64,000 bases of DNA from Sphingobacterium sp. SGR-19 (GCF_011043555.1 NZ_JAAKGS010000002.1:496001-560000), one strand, 5' to 3'. Shown: positions 52,565 through 62,759, counted from the first letter of the stretch. A program made the numbers and translations. Notes: generated from the letters alone by a model not told the origin.

Positions 52565-53110
52565 TTAATCGTGTGATGTAAAAAAGTGCTCTATTTTTTT
52601 AACTGCCAGATGATAAGAGGCTTTTAATGCTCCGACGCTCGTACCTAGGATCTCCGATATTTCGTCATATTTAAGATCCTCGAAATATTTCATATTAAAT
52701 ACCAACCGTTGTTTATCCGGAAGAGTTAAAAGTGCCTGTTGCAGTTTCATTTGTGCTTGATCACCGTTAAAATAGCTTCCTTCTGTTAGTGTTTCTGCTA
52801 GATAAGCAGAACTGTCGTCGTCCAACGACAGGTTCTGCTTTTGCTTTTTTCTATTTAGAAAAGTGATACATTCGTTCGTGGCTATACGGTACAGCCAAGT
52901 GTAAAGCTGAGAGTCTTCTCGGAATTTTTCGAGATTTCGCCACACTTTGATGAATATATCCTGTACGACATCATCCGCATCATCATGGTCAATGACCATC
53001 CGGCGCACATGCCAATATATTTTTTGTTGGTATTTTTCGAGCAAATAGCCAAACGCCTCTTCGCGTGTGCGTTCATCAGCAAATTTTGATATAATTAAGG
53101 CGTCTTCCAT
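52565..53110 (-). CDS. ECF-type RNA polymerase sigma factor
   Basis: A 181-residue sigma-70 family protein with region 2 (about 20-90: DHDDADDVVQDIFIKVWRNL) and region 4 (about 120-175: LTLPDKQRLVFNMKYFEDLKYDEISEILG, then the recognition helix). It is followed by the repeat protein and the small exported protein, a sigma/anti-sigma/sensor-like order. It begins only 13 bp after the stop of the transketolase C-subunit, with no promoter or terminator visible between them, so part of its expression may come from the transketolase transcript. Confidence 0.93.
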   Translation of the reverse strand: MEDALIISKFADERTREEAFGYLLEKYQQKIYWHVRRMVIDHDDADDVVQDIFIKVWRNLEKFREDSQLYTWLYRIATNECITFLNRKKQKQNLSLDDDSSAYLAETLTEGSYFNGDQAQMKLQQALLTLPDKQRLVFNMKYFEDLKYDEISEILGTSVGALKASYHLAVKKIEHFFTSHD

Positions 53111-53123
53111 TTGTTCTCCGCAA

Positions 53124-54077
53124 CTATTTTCTAGTAATTACTTTTCTTGCTGCTGCAACAATAGAAGCGGCATTAAGTCCATATTTTTCCATCAACTGAG
53201 CTGGTTTGCCGGATTCGCCAAAGCTATCGTTGACTGCCACGTACTCTTGGGGAGTTGGTTTCTTCGTCGCTAATAGTTGTGCTACGCTGTCGCCCAGGCC
53301 GCCTAAACGGTTATGCTCTTCAGCCGTAACCACGCAACCTGTTTTGGTAATAGACGTTAAGACGGCTTCCTCATCCAAAGGTTTGATGGTGTGAATGTTG
53401 ATGATTTCTGCGTTAATGCCCAGCTTCTCTAATTCCTCGCCTGCCTGGATCGCTTCCCAAACCAGATGACCTGTCGCGATGATCGTTACATCCGTACCTT
53501 CATTCAACATCACTGCCTTCCCGATTTCAAAGACCTGATCGGAAGGAGTAAAATTAGGCACAACCGGTCGCCCAAAACGCAGATAAGCAGGCCCTTCGTG
53601 ATTAACTAAGGCTAAGGTAGCCGCTTTGGTCTGGTTAAAATCGCAAGGATTAATAACGGTCATCCCAGGGAGCATCTTCATCAATCCAATATCTTCCAGT
53701 ATCTGATGTGTTGCACCATCTTCTCCTAACGTTAATCCAGCATGTGAAGCACATATCTTCACATTTTTATCCGAGTAGGCTATGGATTGTCTGATCTGGT
53801 CGTATACACGACCCGTTGAAAAGTTAGCAAATGTACCTGTGAATGGAATCTTGCCGCCAATAGTCAAGCCAGCCGCGATTCCCATCATATTTGCTTCCGC
53901 AATACCGATTTGGAAAAAGCGCTCGGGAAACTCTTTGATAAAATCGTTCATTTTTAACGATCCGATCAAATCGGCACAAAGTGCCACTACGTTTTCATTC
54001 TGTCTCCCAGCTTCTAATAGACCTGCGCCGAAGCCAGAACGAGTATCTTTTGATTCTGTATATGTGTATTTTTTCAT
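53124..54077 (-). CDS. Transketolase, C-terminal subunit
   Basis: The pyrimidine-binding and C-terminal half of a two-subunit transketolase (317 aa). It has GIAEANMMGIAAGLTIGGKIPFTGTFANF, where the catalytic Glu binds the TPP ring. CASHAGLTLGEDGATHQ and the nucleotide-like C-terminal fold follow. It pairs with the N-subunit encoded 9 bp upstream. Non-oxidative pentose phosphate pathway. ATG 54077 is used; a TTG at 54086 would add three residues. Confidence 0.93.
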   Translation of the reverse strand: MKKYTYTESKDTRSGFGAGLLEAGRQNENVVALCADLIGSLKMNDFIKEFPERFFQIGIAEANMMGIAAGLTIGGKIPFTGTFANFSTGRVYDQIRQSIAYSDKNVKICASHAGLTLGEDGATHQILEDIGLMKMLPGMTVINPCDFNQTKAATLALVNHEGPAYLRFGRPVVPNFTPSDQVFEIGKAVMLNEGTDVTIIATGHLVWEAIQAGEELEKLGINAEIINIHTIKPLDEEAVLTSITKTGCVVTAEEHNRLGGLGDSVAQLLATKKPTPQEYVAVNDSFGESGKPAQLMEKYGLNAASIVAAARKVITRK

Positions 54078-54086
54078 TATGTGCAA

Positions 54087-54935
54087 TTAATAATCTCCTA
54101 AGGTTTCCGCATTTTGTGCCAATGCAGATGCTAATTGTTCGTCGTTAGGGGCGATACCATGCCATTTGTGCGAGCCCATCATGAAATCTACGCCGTTCCC
54201 CATTTCTGTATGCAATAGTATCATGACAGGTTTACCCTTGCCTGTGCGTGATTTAGCTTCATCTAAGCCTTGGATGACCGATGTCATATCATTTCCCTGT
54301 TCTATTTCCATAACATTCCAGCCAAAAGCTTCCCATTTTGCACGGAGATTTCCGAGTGATAATACCTGTTCGGTAGAGCCGTCAATCTGTGCGCCGTTAT
54401 AATCCACTGCGGCAATAATATTGTCCATTTTATTATGTGGAGCATACAAGGCGGCTTCCCATACTTGTCCCTCCTGTAACTCGCCATCACCCATCAACAC
54501 ATATACCAAACCATTGTCTTTATTTAATTTCTTGGCTTGAGCAGCACCGATAGCAACAGACAGACCTTGTCCCAACGATCCTGACGCGATGCGGATACCC
54601 GGTAGCCCTTCGTGTGTGGTCGGGTGGCCCTGGAGACGGGAATCGATTTTTCTAAACGTACCGAGTTCGCTTACAGGAAAGTACCCCGAACGGGCTAGTG
54701 TACTATAGAAAACGGGAGAAATATGCCCGTTTGATAAGAAAAATAAATCTTCTCCGACGCCATCCATATTAAAGGAAGGATCATGTTTCATCGCATAGAA
54801 GTATAACGCTACGAAGTAGTCCGTACAACCAAGCGAACCTCCCGGATGACCGGATTGGCAAGCATGCACCATACGAACGATGTCACGTCTTACCTGTGAA
54901 GCGATCTGTTCTAGTTTGTTGATATCTGCACTCAT
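54087..54935 (-). CDS. Transketolase, N-terminal subunit
   Basis: The TPP-pyrophosphate-binding half of a split transketolase (282 aa). Blocks: HACQSGHPGGSLGCTDYFVAL at the N-terminus, the GDGELQEGQVWEAALYA Mg-TPP motif near 150, and DYNGAQIDG near 181. Splitting into two genes is common in Bacteroidota and Archaea. The first gene of the minus-strand run that continues through the ECF operon. Confidence 0.94.
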   Translation of the reverse strand: MSADINKLEQIASQVRRDIVRMVHACQSGHPGGSLGCTDYFVALYFYAMKHDPSFNMDGVGEDLFFLSNGHISPVFYSTLARSGYFPVSELGTFRKIDSRLQGHPTTHEGLPGIRIASGSLGQGLSVAIGAAQAKKLNKDNGLVYVLMGDGELQEGQVWEAALYAPHNKMDNIIAAVDYNGAQIDGSTEQVLSLGNLRAKWEAFGWNVMEIEQGNDMTSVIQGLDEAKSRTGKGKPVMILLHTEMGNGVDFMMGSHKWHGIAPNDEQLASALAQNAETLGDY

Positions 54936-55008
54936 TTTTGAAATATAATGTTTCGGTTATTTTGGCTATAAAGTTAATGATTTTTAGCAGAGTAGCTGTA
55001 AAAAGCAC

Positions 55009-55050
55009 AATTAAAAAAGGGAAGATCTTATGATCTTCCCTTTTTTAATT
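55009..55050 (-). terminator. Intrinsic terminator of the NifU-like gene
   Basis: A perfect 19-bp stem (55009-55027 with 55032-55050) has a 4-nt loop and A/T runs on both sides. It lies 12 bp after the stop of the gene at 55063. Confidence 0.9.
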
Positions 55051-55062
55051 TTTTATATGGTA

Positions 55063-55617
55063 TTATAGCGCTTCAGCTACCACTTCTTCTACTTCTGGTA
55101 CCATTCTTTTCAATAGGCCTTCAATACCGGCTTTTAAGGTAATTGTAGAGGATGGACAACCGCTACAAGAACCACGCAATTCCACCGTAACAATACCATT
55201 GTCAAATGATCTGTACGCAATAGCACCTCCGTCCTGTTCCACTGCCGGACGAACGTAATCATGCAGAACCTGCTGAATTTTTACTTCAACCTCCGTGCCT
55301 TCAAAGTTTACATCCTCGGAATGCTCAACTGGTTTAACTGCCAATTCCGATTCGACAGCTCCCTTGACAAAATCTTTTAGCAAAGGCTCGATATCCGGCC
55401 ATTCTACTCCTTCGCTCTTTGTAACGGTTACAAAATTACTCGCAAAAAAGACGCCCTCTACAAAGTTGAATTTAAATAACTCTCTGGCAAAATCAGATTC
55501 TTGCGCTTTCTCTCGGTCGGGATAATCTAGACTACCGTTAATCAATAATTTATTGACCAAGAACTTCATGGTAGAAGGATTGGGGGTCGATTCTGTATAT
55601 ACATTAATTGTTGCCAT
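55063..55617 (-). CDS. Nfu/NifU-type iron-sulfur scaffold protein
   Basis: A 184-residue Fe-S cluster carrier with an N-terminal Nfu_N domain (TESTPNPSTMKFLVNKLLI) and a C-terminal NifU domain. The latter has the CxxC cluster site CSGCPSSTITLKAGIEGLL near 152-155. It may cooperate with the A-type carrier at 4969 in supplying complex I and other Fe-S enzymes (inference). A perfect -7 box TATATTTG lies on the minus strand about 30 bp upstream of the ATG. Confidence 0.94.
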   Translation of the reverse strand: MATINVYTESTPNPSTMKFLVNKLLINGSLDYPDREKAQESDFARELFKFNFVEGVFFASNFVTVTKSEGVEWPDIEPLLKDFVKGAVESELAVKPVEHSEDVNFEGTEVEVKIQQVLHDYVRPAVEQDGGAIAYRSFDNGIVTVELRGSCSGCPSSTITLKAGIEGLLKRMVPEVEEVVAEAL

Positions 55618-55691
55618 ATTTCCTCTAATCTATAATAGTTGACAAATATACACCAAAAATAGGCCAATGCCGGTCATTTTGACGTCAAAGC

Positions 55692-57041
55692 TTATTGTAT
55701 AATGCCCGTATAGTTGCTTGGAGAAATTGCTTTGATTTCTTCCTTGATTTCTTCATTTACATTCAACCCGTCAACGAAAGTTGCAATGGTTTCCTGTGTT
55801 ACGTGTGTATTGGTACGGGTTAAGTCTTTCAGTGCTTCATAAGGTTTGGGATACCCTTCTCTTCGTAATATCGTTTGGATAGCTTCTGCTACTACCGCCC
55901 AATTGTTATCTAAATCCGCCTGAAGTGCAGGTTCATTAAGGATGAGTTTTCTTAATCCCCTAAGAGTAGATTTGATCGCGATAATGGTATGTGCAAAAGG
56001 AACACCAATATTCCGCAGCACTGTTGAATCGGTCAGATCACGTTGTAAACGTGAAATAGGAAGTTTTGCCGCTAAATGTTCAAATAGAGCATTGGCGATA
56101 CCTAAATTCCCTTCTGCATTTTCAAAATCTATAGGATTTACTTTATGCGGCATCGCTGATGATCCGATTTGTCCAGCCGTTATTTTTTGTTTGAAATACT
56201 CCATGGAGATATACGTCCACATATCCCGGCAGAGATCAATGAGGATATTATTGACGCGTTTGAGCGCATCACAGCTTGCTGCAAAGTTGTCATAATGTTC
56301 AATTTGGGTCGTCGTTTGAGAACGTGATAGACCGAGTTTTTCATTCACAAAGTTATTACCGAATGCTACCCAATCGATAGCAGGATATGCTACGTGGTGT
56401 GCATTAAGGTTTCCTGTGGCACCTCCGAATTTTGCAGAAAGGGGAATTTGTTGTAGCAGCTCCAGTTGCTTTTCTATCCGTTCGATGAATACCCTAACTT
56501 CTTTTCCCAAGCGGGTAGGAGAGGCAGGTTGTCCATGTGTCCTGGCCAACATGGGTATATCCTTCCATTGCTTGGCAAGTGACGTCAGTTCGTCCGTTAG
56601 CTCTTGGATGTTCGGAAGGTAGGTTTGATTCAAAGCTTCTTTCCATGAATATGGAATAGCCGTATTATTTATGTCTTGTGAGGTCAACCCGAAATGGATG
56701 AATTCGAGTGAGTCGTGTAATCCTAGTTTTTCAAACTCATTCTTTAGAAAATATTCAACCGCTTTAACATCATGATTGGTTACTTTCTCGGTATCTTTAA
56801 TCCATTGTGCATTTTCCAACGAAAAGTTTTCGTATATCTGCCGAAGACGTTCGTTAAGAGATCCATCGAAATGTGCCAGTTGTGGGATTCCGGACTCGGA
56901 TAAAGCAATGAAATATTCCACTTCTACCAATACACGGTACTTAATCAAAGCAAATTCCGAGAAATAATTAGTGAGTTCTTTTGTATTGTTATGGTAACGT
57001 CCGTCGATAGGAGAGACGGCAGTCAAAGGTGATAAGCTCAT
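55692..57041 (-). CDS. purB: Adenylosuccinate lyase
   Basis: Acts twice in purine synthesis (SAICAR to AICAR, adenylosuccinate to AMP). From ATG 57041 it is 449 aa, beginning MSLSPLTAVSPIDGRY as in known PurB. The fumarase/ASL signature GSSAMPHKVNPIDFENAEGN is intact, and HARTHGQPASPT is near 160. An upstream frame to 57158 would cross the neighbouring terminator and is rejected. Not linked to purK-purE. Confidence 0.96.
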   Translation of the reverse strand: MSLSPLTAVSPIDGRYHNNTKELTNYFSEFALIKYRVLVEVEYFIALSESGIPQLAHFDGSLNERLRQIYENFSLENAQWIKDTEKVTNHDVKAVEYFLKNEFEKLGLHDSLEFIHFGLTSQDINNTAIPYSWKEALNQTYLPNIQELTDELTSLAKQWKDIPMLARTHGQPASPTRLGKEVRVFIERIEKQLELLQQIPLSAKFGGATGNLNAHHVAYPAIDWVAFGNNFVNEKLGLSRSQTTTQIEHYDNFAASCDALKRVNNILIDLCRDMWTYISMEYFKQKITAGQIGSSAMPHKVNPIDFENAEGNLGIANALFEHLAAKLPISRLQRDLTDSTVLRNIGVPFAHTIIAIKSTLRGLRKLILNEPALQADLDNNWAVVAEAIQTILRREGYPKPYEALKDLTRTNTHVTQETIATFVDGLNVNEEIKEEIKAISPSNYTGIIQ

Positions 57042-57147
57042 GGTCACGAAAAAATAAAAATAAAAATTAACATCTGCCTTTTGTGGAAGAATAAAACTAT
57101 GAACAAAAATAGTAAAAACTCCAAAACTAGCATTGCCAGAAAAAAAG

Positions 57148-57173
57148 AAAACCCACACAATTGTGTGGGTTTT
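57148..57173 (-). terminator. Terminator of the small lipoprotein gene
   Basis: Perfect 13-bp arms (57148-57160, 57161-57173) form the hairpin, followed on the minus strand by T-runs. It lies 27 bp after the lipoprotein stop. Confidence 0.85.
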
Positions 57174-57200
57174 TAGTATTTTTTTTAATACTGTCTCGGA

Positions 57201-57419
57201 TTATTGAACGTTATCCAAAGAATCAACGATAGAATCACCTTCAGCTCTAACTGAATCAGCAACATTTTCTAATGAGTCTGCTACTTGTTCAGTTTGGTTT
57301 TCGATTCCTTCAGTTAATGTTTCAGTAGCATCTTCGTTTTGAGTTTGCTGACCGCCACATGAAGCGAATCCGATTGTTAAAGCTAGACCTAAAAATCCGA
57401 ATTTGAATAAATTTTTCAT
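57201..57419 (-). CDS. Small acidic lipoprotein
   Basis: A 72-residue predicted lipoprotein (lipobox FASC, Cys21). The mature part is short and acidic with a heptad-like repeat ADSLENVADSVRAEGDSI, suggesting a coiled coil. It has its own minus-strand -7 box (TATATTTG, 57558-57565; -33 GTTG 19 bp upstream) with a 140-nt leader, and its own terminator. Small lipoproteins of this type are common and often abundant in Bacteroidota. Function unknown. Confidence 0.8.
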   Translation of the reverse strand: MKNLFKFGFLGLALTIGFASCGGQQTQNEDATETLTEGIENQTEQVADSLENVADSVRAEGDSIVDSLDNVQ

Positions 57420-57648
57420 TTTTAATTTTCTATTTTATATTGAAACAAATTTGTTTATTTACACTTTAATACCAGCAATTATAAAAGGTAACCTATGTTT
57501 TTACAAAAAATAAAAAAACTGTACGTTTCTTTACAAAGGTCCTTTTTAAGGCCGGCGCAAATATAACGGTGTTTTGCTGAAAAACAACAATAAAAAAAAC
57601 ATTTTTATAAAAAAAGTGTTACAATGGAGGGTACCCAAATAACTAAAC

Positions 57649-58998
57649 ATGATAAAAAAAATCAAAAATATACTTCAATTATTGAAGCACGTCGACCTAG
57701 CGCAACTGGATGCATTATCTAAGAAAATCGATATTCCAACACTTATGGCAGGGATGTCCAAAATGAGCGAGGAACAGTTGAAAGGTATGGCGAAGATGCT
57801 AACAGATGGTGTTAAGAGACGCGAAACACCTGAAATTAATGCAGACTTTTATGCTGTAGAAGCCAAGTTATCTGCCGACGACCGAAATTTACAGTTAAAG
57901 GTAAGGGATTTTTTAGAGCGTGAAATTAAACCTATTGTAAATAAATATTGGTTGCATGATGAATTCCCGTTTGAAATCATTCCTAAGTTAGCGGAGTTGA
58001 ATGTATGTGGATATGTTTATGAGGGATATGGTTGTGCGGGTGGTACTTCGTTGATGGATGGCATAATAGCCGCAGAATTTGGGAGAATAGATCCGTCTAT
58101 TGCGACATTTCTGGGGGTTCAAAGCGGATTGGCCATGGGCTCTATCTATATGTGTGGTTCAGAAGAACAAAAGAGTGAATGGTTGCCCAAAATGCAGCGA
58201 TTGGAGAAAATTGGGGCGTTTGGATTGACGGAACCAGAAGTAGGCTCAGGGACAGCAGGTGGTCTAACGACGACTTGTCGCAAGACAGCGGAAGGATGGG
58301 TGCTAAACGGACAAAAGAAATGGATCGGCAATTCCACATTCTCCGATATGACGATTATCTGGGCTAGGGATGTGGATGATAATCAAGTAAAAGGGTTTAT
58401 TGTCCGTAAAGAGAATCCGGGTTTTATGGTGGAGAAAATAAAGGGTAAGATGGCCTTGCGTATTGTGCAAAATGGGTTGATTACGTTGACAGACTGTTTA
58501 GTGCAAGAAGTTGATCGGTTGCCGCTTGCGAATAGCTTCAAGGACACGGCGAAGGTATTGCAGATGACGCGTGCGGGAGTGGCCTGGATGGCGGTCGGTT
58601 GTGCTCGTGGCGCTTATGAAAACGCATTGGATTACACGTTAAAGCGTAAACAGTTTGGGAAACCAGTTGCGTCATTTCAGCTGATTCAAAATCATTTGGT
58701 GGAAATGCTTTCCAATTTAACGGCTATGCAGACGCTCGTTTTTAGATTGTCAGAATTGCAAGATGAAGGGAAACTGAAAGATGAGCACGCTTCGTTAGCT
58801 AAGGTATTTTGCACGATGCGTACGCGGGACATTGTGTCGAGGGCACGTGAGGTAATGGGGGGCAATGGAATCTTATTAGAATACAATGTTGCTCGTTTCC
58901 TAGCTGATGCGGAAGCTATTTATTCGTATGAAGGTACGAAAGAAATTAATTCCCTTATTGTCGGAAGAAGTATTACCGGAATAAGTGCATTTGTGTAA
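57649..58998 (+). CDS. Acyl-CoA dehydrogenase (glutaryl-CoA dehydrogenase-like)
   Basis: A FAD-dependent acyl-CoA dehydrogenase of 449 aa. After a helical N-terminal extension of about 65 residues, the family core has LTEPEVGSGTAGGLTT, WVLNGQKKWIGNSTFS near 215, and the catalytic Glu428 in SYEGTKEINSLIVGRSITG, closest to the glutaryl-CoA dehydrogenase clade. It probably transfers electrons to ETF. No fatty-acid or lysine-degradation genes are adjacent, so the substrate is open. Confidence 0.9.
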   Translation: MIKKIKNILQLLKHVDLAQLDALSKKIDIPTLMAGMSKMSEEQLKGMAKMLTDGVKRRETPEINADFYAVEAKLSADDRNLQLKVRDFLEREIKPIVNKYWLHDEFPFEIIPKLAELNVCGYVYEGYGCAGGTSLMDGIIAAEFGRIDPSIATFLGVQSGLAMGSIYMCGSEEQKSEWLPKMQRLEKIGAFGLTEPEVGSGTAGGLTTTCRKTAEGWVLNGQKKWIGNSTFSDMTIIWARDVDDNQVKGFIVRKENPGFMVEKIKGKMALRIVQNGLITLTDCLVQEVDRLPLANSFKDTAKVLQMTRAGVAWMAVGCARGAYENALDYTLKRKQFGKPVASFQLIQNHLVEMLSNLTAMQTLVFRLSELQDEGKLKDEHASLAKVFCTMRTRDIVSRAREVMGGNGILLEYNVARFLADAEAIYSYEGTKEINSLIVGRSITGISAFV

Positions 58999-59016
58999 GG
59001 ACGAATAACATGTCAT

Positions 59017-59053
59017 AAAAATAAAGCCCGAACAATGCTCGGGCTTTATTTTT
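59017..59053. terminator. Bidirectional terminator (acyl-CoA dehydrogenase / yidC)
   Basis: A perfect 15-bp stem (59017-59031 with 59039-59053) has a 7-nt loop, A5 before and T-rich after. It abuts the yidC stop. Confidence 0.9.
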
Positions 59054-60874
59054 TTATTTCTTCTTGTTTTGCTGTTGTGCTTGTTGTTGGCGCATCATTT
59101 CTTCCATTTTTTGCTGGAAAGATGATTTCTTCGCCGCTTTCGGATTCTTCTTATGCTCCTCAATTTTTGCCAATATCTTATCATCGTCGATAAATTGACG
59201 GATAATAAACTGTGTGAGGAATGTCAAAACTGCTGACAAAAAATAATAATAGTTTAATCCTGCTGGGAAGCTATTCAACACGAAGAAGAATATCAAAGGC
59301 ATAAAGTACCCGATATATTTCATTTGATTGTTGGCAGCGGCACCCGATGTAGCATTGTTATACCACGTGGTCAACAGCGTCGTCAACGTCATGAGCACAC
59401 ACATAAAAGAGATGTGTCCAATTCCAAAAATCGGAGAAAAAGTAATCGGGGCGTCGTAAGTAGACAAATCTTTTACCCAAAGGAAACTTTCGCCCCGTAA
59501 CTCAAATAGATTAGGAAAGAAAAAGAAGAAAGCGAGCGTGAAAGGCATCTGCAATAATAGAGGCAAACATCCACCTAGTGGATTTACACCGGCTTGTTTA
59601 TACAGCTTCATTGTCTCCTGCTGGAGTAACATCGGATTGTCGTCACCTACCTTCTCTTTAATTTCGTCTATTTGTGGCTTCAATACACGCATTTTAGCCA
59701 TAGATTTATATGATTTATAGGTCAACGGGAATAATACTCCTTTCAAGATAAGGGTTAGTATTAATATAATAATCCCATAACCCAAATGGAGGCCGTCGAG
59801 AACGTCAAAAATAGGCACCGTAATGAACTTGTTTATCCATCCCATAGGTCCCCAACCCATTTTAACGATTTTTTCGAAATCATCTCCATGTGCCTTTAAT
59901 ACTTTATATTGATTAGGACCGAAAAAGAAATTGAATGTATAGTGGTTATCTTTCTGAGCAGAGAAATCCAAATCCGCCACTGCTTTGTAGTGTTTTATGA
60001 TACCATCATCTGAATCGAAAGCTACACTCAACGCCGAGTTGTTTAGTGGTTGGCTTGAGGTTACCGCGGCGGAAAAGAAATGTTGTTTGAACGCTACCCA
60101 GCTTAATTTGTCTTCAATTTGCTCTTTGTCATCGCTCGTTTCGGAAAGGTTGTCTACATTTCCCGCAAGGTCTTTATAGAATATCGTTGACCGTTCGCGT
60201 TCGGATTTCGCATTACGTTCTTTCCGTAGCAAAGTTGTTTCCCAGTTTAGTCCGATGGAACTGGTCTTAACATCCATGAGGTTTTGGATGCCTACGGCTT
60301 TGACGTCAAGGGCCACATTATAATCATTGCCTTTGATAGTATAGGTATACTCCAAATATTGGGTTTCGCTATAATTCAATCTAAACCCAATCGATTGAGC
60401 AGATTCGCCCGTAACTGAAATGTCTCCGCTTTGTGGTGTGAAATTCAAGTCACTGGTATTAATATTTTCACCGTTTGCTTTAAAAACAAAGCCAAACTGG
60501 TTTTGCCCCTCGTCAATAACCATGAGCGGTTTGCCGTCATAATTTGTTTCATTCTTTAACTGAACAGATCTGACTTGTCCACCTTTAGAACTTATTTTGG
60601 CAATAATCAACTCGTTTTCCAGTGTAACAATCTGCTCATCTCCTAACCGAGCGTTACCGAACGGTTTATTCGAGATTTCGGCAGTGTCTATTGTTGGTTG
60701 TGAATTAGTGCTTAAAGTGTCTGCTATGGGAGGGAGGCCTTCTCTAACTCTTTTTAACGAATCCTGAAGCCTTTGTTCTTGCTTAAGCTCTTGTTCAGTA
60801 GGTTTCATTAAATAAAAAGAGCCTGCCAGGATGCCGAAAATCAGCACTAATCCAATGAGGGTATTTCTATCCAT
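59054..60874 (-). CDS. yidC: Membrane protein insertase YidC
   Basis: A 606-residue insertase with an N-terminal membrane helix (5-22) and a large periplasmic beta domain (about 60-340). Five C-terminal helices carry the 60KD_IMP core (ILKGVLFPLTYKSYKSMAKM, NPLGGCLPLLLQMPFTLAFFF, FPAGLNYYYFLSAVLTF), and the tail is rich in Gln and Lys. It assists insertion of inner-membrane proteins. Located 41 bp after the pyrG stop and probably co-transcribed. Confidence 0.96.
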   Translation of the reverse strand: MDRNTLIGLVLIFGILAGSFYLMKPTEQELKQEQRLQDSLKRVREGLPPIADTLSTNSQPTIDTAEISNKPFGNARLGDEQIVTLENELIIAKISSKGGQVRSVQLKNETNYDGKPLMVIDEGQNQFGFVFKANGENINTSDLNFTPQSGDISVTGESAQSIGFRLNYSETQYLEYTYTIKGNDYNVALDVKAVGIQNLMDVKTSSIGLNWETTLLRKERNAKSERERSTIFYKDLAGNVDNLSETSDDKEQIEDKLSWVAFKQHFFSAAVTSSQPLNNSALSVAFDSDDGIIKHYKAVADLDFSAQKDNHYTFNFFFGPNQYKVLKAHGDDFEKIVKMGWGPMGWINKFITVPIFDVLDGLHLGYGIIILILTLILKGVLFPLTYKSYKSMAKMRVLKPQIDEIKEKVGDDNPMLLQQETMKLYKQAGVNPLGGCLPLLLQMPFTLAFFFFFPNLFELRGESFLWVKDLSTYDAPITFSPIFGIGHISFMCVLMTLTTLLTTWYNNATSGAAANNQMKYIGYFMPLIFFFVLNSFPAGLNYYYFLSAVLTFLTQFIIRQFIDDDKILAKIEEHKKNPKAAKKSSFQQKMEEMMRQQQAQQQNKKK

Positions 60875-60915
60875 TTTTTATTTTTTAATTTTCAATTATA
60901 TATTATAAGTACATC

Positions 60916-62523
60916 TCAGCCTTTTTTATAGGCTATGGCGGCGGCTACAAAGCTAACAAAAAGTGGGTGAGGGTTTGCCACAGTCGATTTTAACTCGGGA
61001 TGGAATTGCCCTGCCACAAAGAACGGGTGGTTTTTCAATTCGACGATTTCCACCAGTCCCGTTTCGGGATTTTTTCCGGAGGCGATCATACCAGCTTCTT
61101 CATATTGCTTTAGATATGCATTGTTAAATTCATAACGATGTCTGTGCCGTTCCGATATTTTTGTTTTGCCATAAATAGAATAGGCTTTTGTACCCTTTTT
61201 GACTTCGCACGCGTATGCACCTAGTCGCATGGTGCCGCCCATATTCGTGATGGACTTTTGCTCTTCCATTAAGTTAATAACAGGATGAGGTGCTTTTTCA
61301 TCCATCTCGAAGCTATTCGCCTTTTTTAATCCAAGCACATTTCTTCCAAATTCAATGACAGCGCATTGCATACCCAAACAGATACCGAAGAATGGGATTT
61401 TGTTTTCCCGTACAAATTTAATGGCACTCAGTTTTCCATCTAAGCCACGTTCACCGAAACCAGGCGCAACTAAAACACCAGCAAGATCTTTCAATTTCTC
61501 GACTACGTTTTCGTCGTTTATGCTTTCTGCTGCAATGTACTTAACCTTTACCTTGGTCTCATTCATGGCGCCTGCGTGGATGAAAGCCTCGGTAATGGAT
61601 TTGTAGGCATCGGGAAGTTCGACGTATTTGCCGACCAGACCTATGGATACTTCACTCGTCGGATTTTTAAGTTTGCCCAGAAAAGTTTTCCAATTTTCTA
61701 AATCTGGTTCGTTTTTATTGGATAACTTCAATTTTGCCAAAGCTGTTTTGTCCAACTGCTCCTTCAGCATATTCAAAGGTACATCGTATATAGTCGGTGC
61801 ATCAATGGATTCGACTACAGCATTGATATTGACGTTACAGAATTGGGCAAGTTTTTTTCTGATATCGTGTGTTAGTTTGTGTTCGGTACGGCACACGAGA
61901 ATATCGGGTTGTATACCATATTCCAAAAGCGTTTTTACGGAGTGTTGCGTAGGCTTTGTTTTTAATTCTCCTGCTGCGGCTAAATAAGGCACGAGCGTGA
62001 GGTGAATGACCAAAGAGTCGCTATTGCCGAGCTCCCAGCGCAATTGTCTTACTGCTTCGATGAATGGAAGCGACTCTATGTCGCCTACTGTGCCACCTAG
62101 TTCGGTAATAACGATGTCGTATTCTCCGGTTTGTCCTAGGAGTTGCATCCGACGCTTAATTTCATCAGTAATATGAGGTACGACTTGAACCGTTTTGCCT
62201 AAATAAGCTCCTGCGCGTTCTTGATCGATAACATGTTGGTATATTCTTCCCGTTGTGACATTGTTGGCTTGTGAGGTAGCAACATTTAGGAATCTTTCGT
62301 AATGGCCTAGATCTAGATCGGTTTCCGCTCCATCCTCCGTAACATAACATTCTCCGTGTTCATATGGGTTCAACGTTCCTGGATCGATGTTGATGTAGGG
62401 GTCAAATTTTTGGATGGTCACTTTAAGCCCCCGAGCTTGTAAAAGTTTAGCCAAGGAAGCCGCGATAATGCCTTTTCCTAACGACGAGGTTACGCCGCCC
62501 GTAACGAAGATATATTTACTCAT
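60916..62523 (-). CDS. pyrG: CTP synthase
   Basis: Makes CTP from UTP with glutamine as nitrogen donor. At 535 aa the synthetase domain begins [20 protein letters not shown]. The C-terminal glutaminase has [16 protein letters not shown] (catalytic Cys near 385) and the His-x-Glu pair in [10 protein letters not shown] near 513. The minus-strand promoter has a perfect -7 box TATCTTTG (62592-62599) with no clear -33. First gene of the pyrG-yidC unit. Confidence 0.97.
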   Translation of the reverse strand: MSKYIFVTGGVTSSLGKGIIAASLAKLLQARGLKVTIQKFDPYINIDPGTLNPYEHGECYVTEDGAETDLDLGHYERFLNVATSQANNVTTGRIYQHVIDQERAGAYLGKTVQVVPHITDEIKRRMQLLGQTGEYDIVITELGGTVGDIESLPFIEAVRQLRWELGNSDSLVIHLTLVPYLAAAGELKTKPTQHSVKTLLEYGIQPDILVCRTEHKLTHDIRKKLAQFCNVNINAVVESIDAPTIYDVPLNMLKEQLDKTALAKLKLSNKNEPDLENWKTFLGKLKNPTSEVSIGLVGKYVELPDAYKSITEAFIHAGAMNETKVKVKYIAAESINDENVVEKLKDLAGVLVAPGFGERGLDGKLSAIKFVRENKIPFFGICLGMQCAVIEFGRNVLGLKKANSFEMDEKAPHPVINLMEEQKSITNMGGTMRLGAYACEVKKGTKAYSIYGKTKISERHRHRYEFNNAYLKQYEEAGMIASGKNPETGLVEIVELKNHPFFVAGQFHPELKSTVANPHPLFVSFVAAAIAYKKG

Positions 62524-62705
62524 AGCAATAATGGAATTTCAAGTATTTCAAGCCTTAAATACGGCCTTAAATCTGCTTTATGTACGGGATACAAAGATAA
62601 GTTTTTTTCCGATACTAACGGAAATTAAAGCATAAAAAACCCTAAAGTATTATTCGTGCTGGTATAGTAGGTATCTGGAGTGGCTGGGCGAGTTAGAAAG
62701 GACAT

Positions 62706-62735
62706 AAAAAGCCGCTATTGACGTAGCGGCTTTTT
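62706..62735 (-). terminator. Intrinsic terminator of rplS
   Basis: A perfect 12-bp stem (62706-62717 with 62724-62735), a 6-nt loop and an A5/T5 border lie 25 bp after the rplS stop. Confidence 0.88.
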
Positions 62736-62759
62736 CATATTTCTTGAGCAGTGGTTTTG

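Noticed and set aside
57042..57158. Longer purB start at 57158
   Set aside because: The 39 added residues cross the terminator hairpin of the neighbouring gene and are hydrophobic filler.
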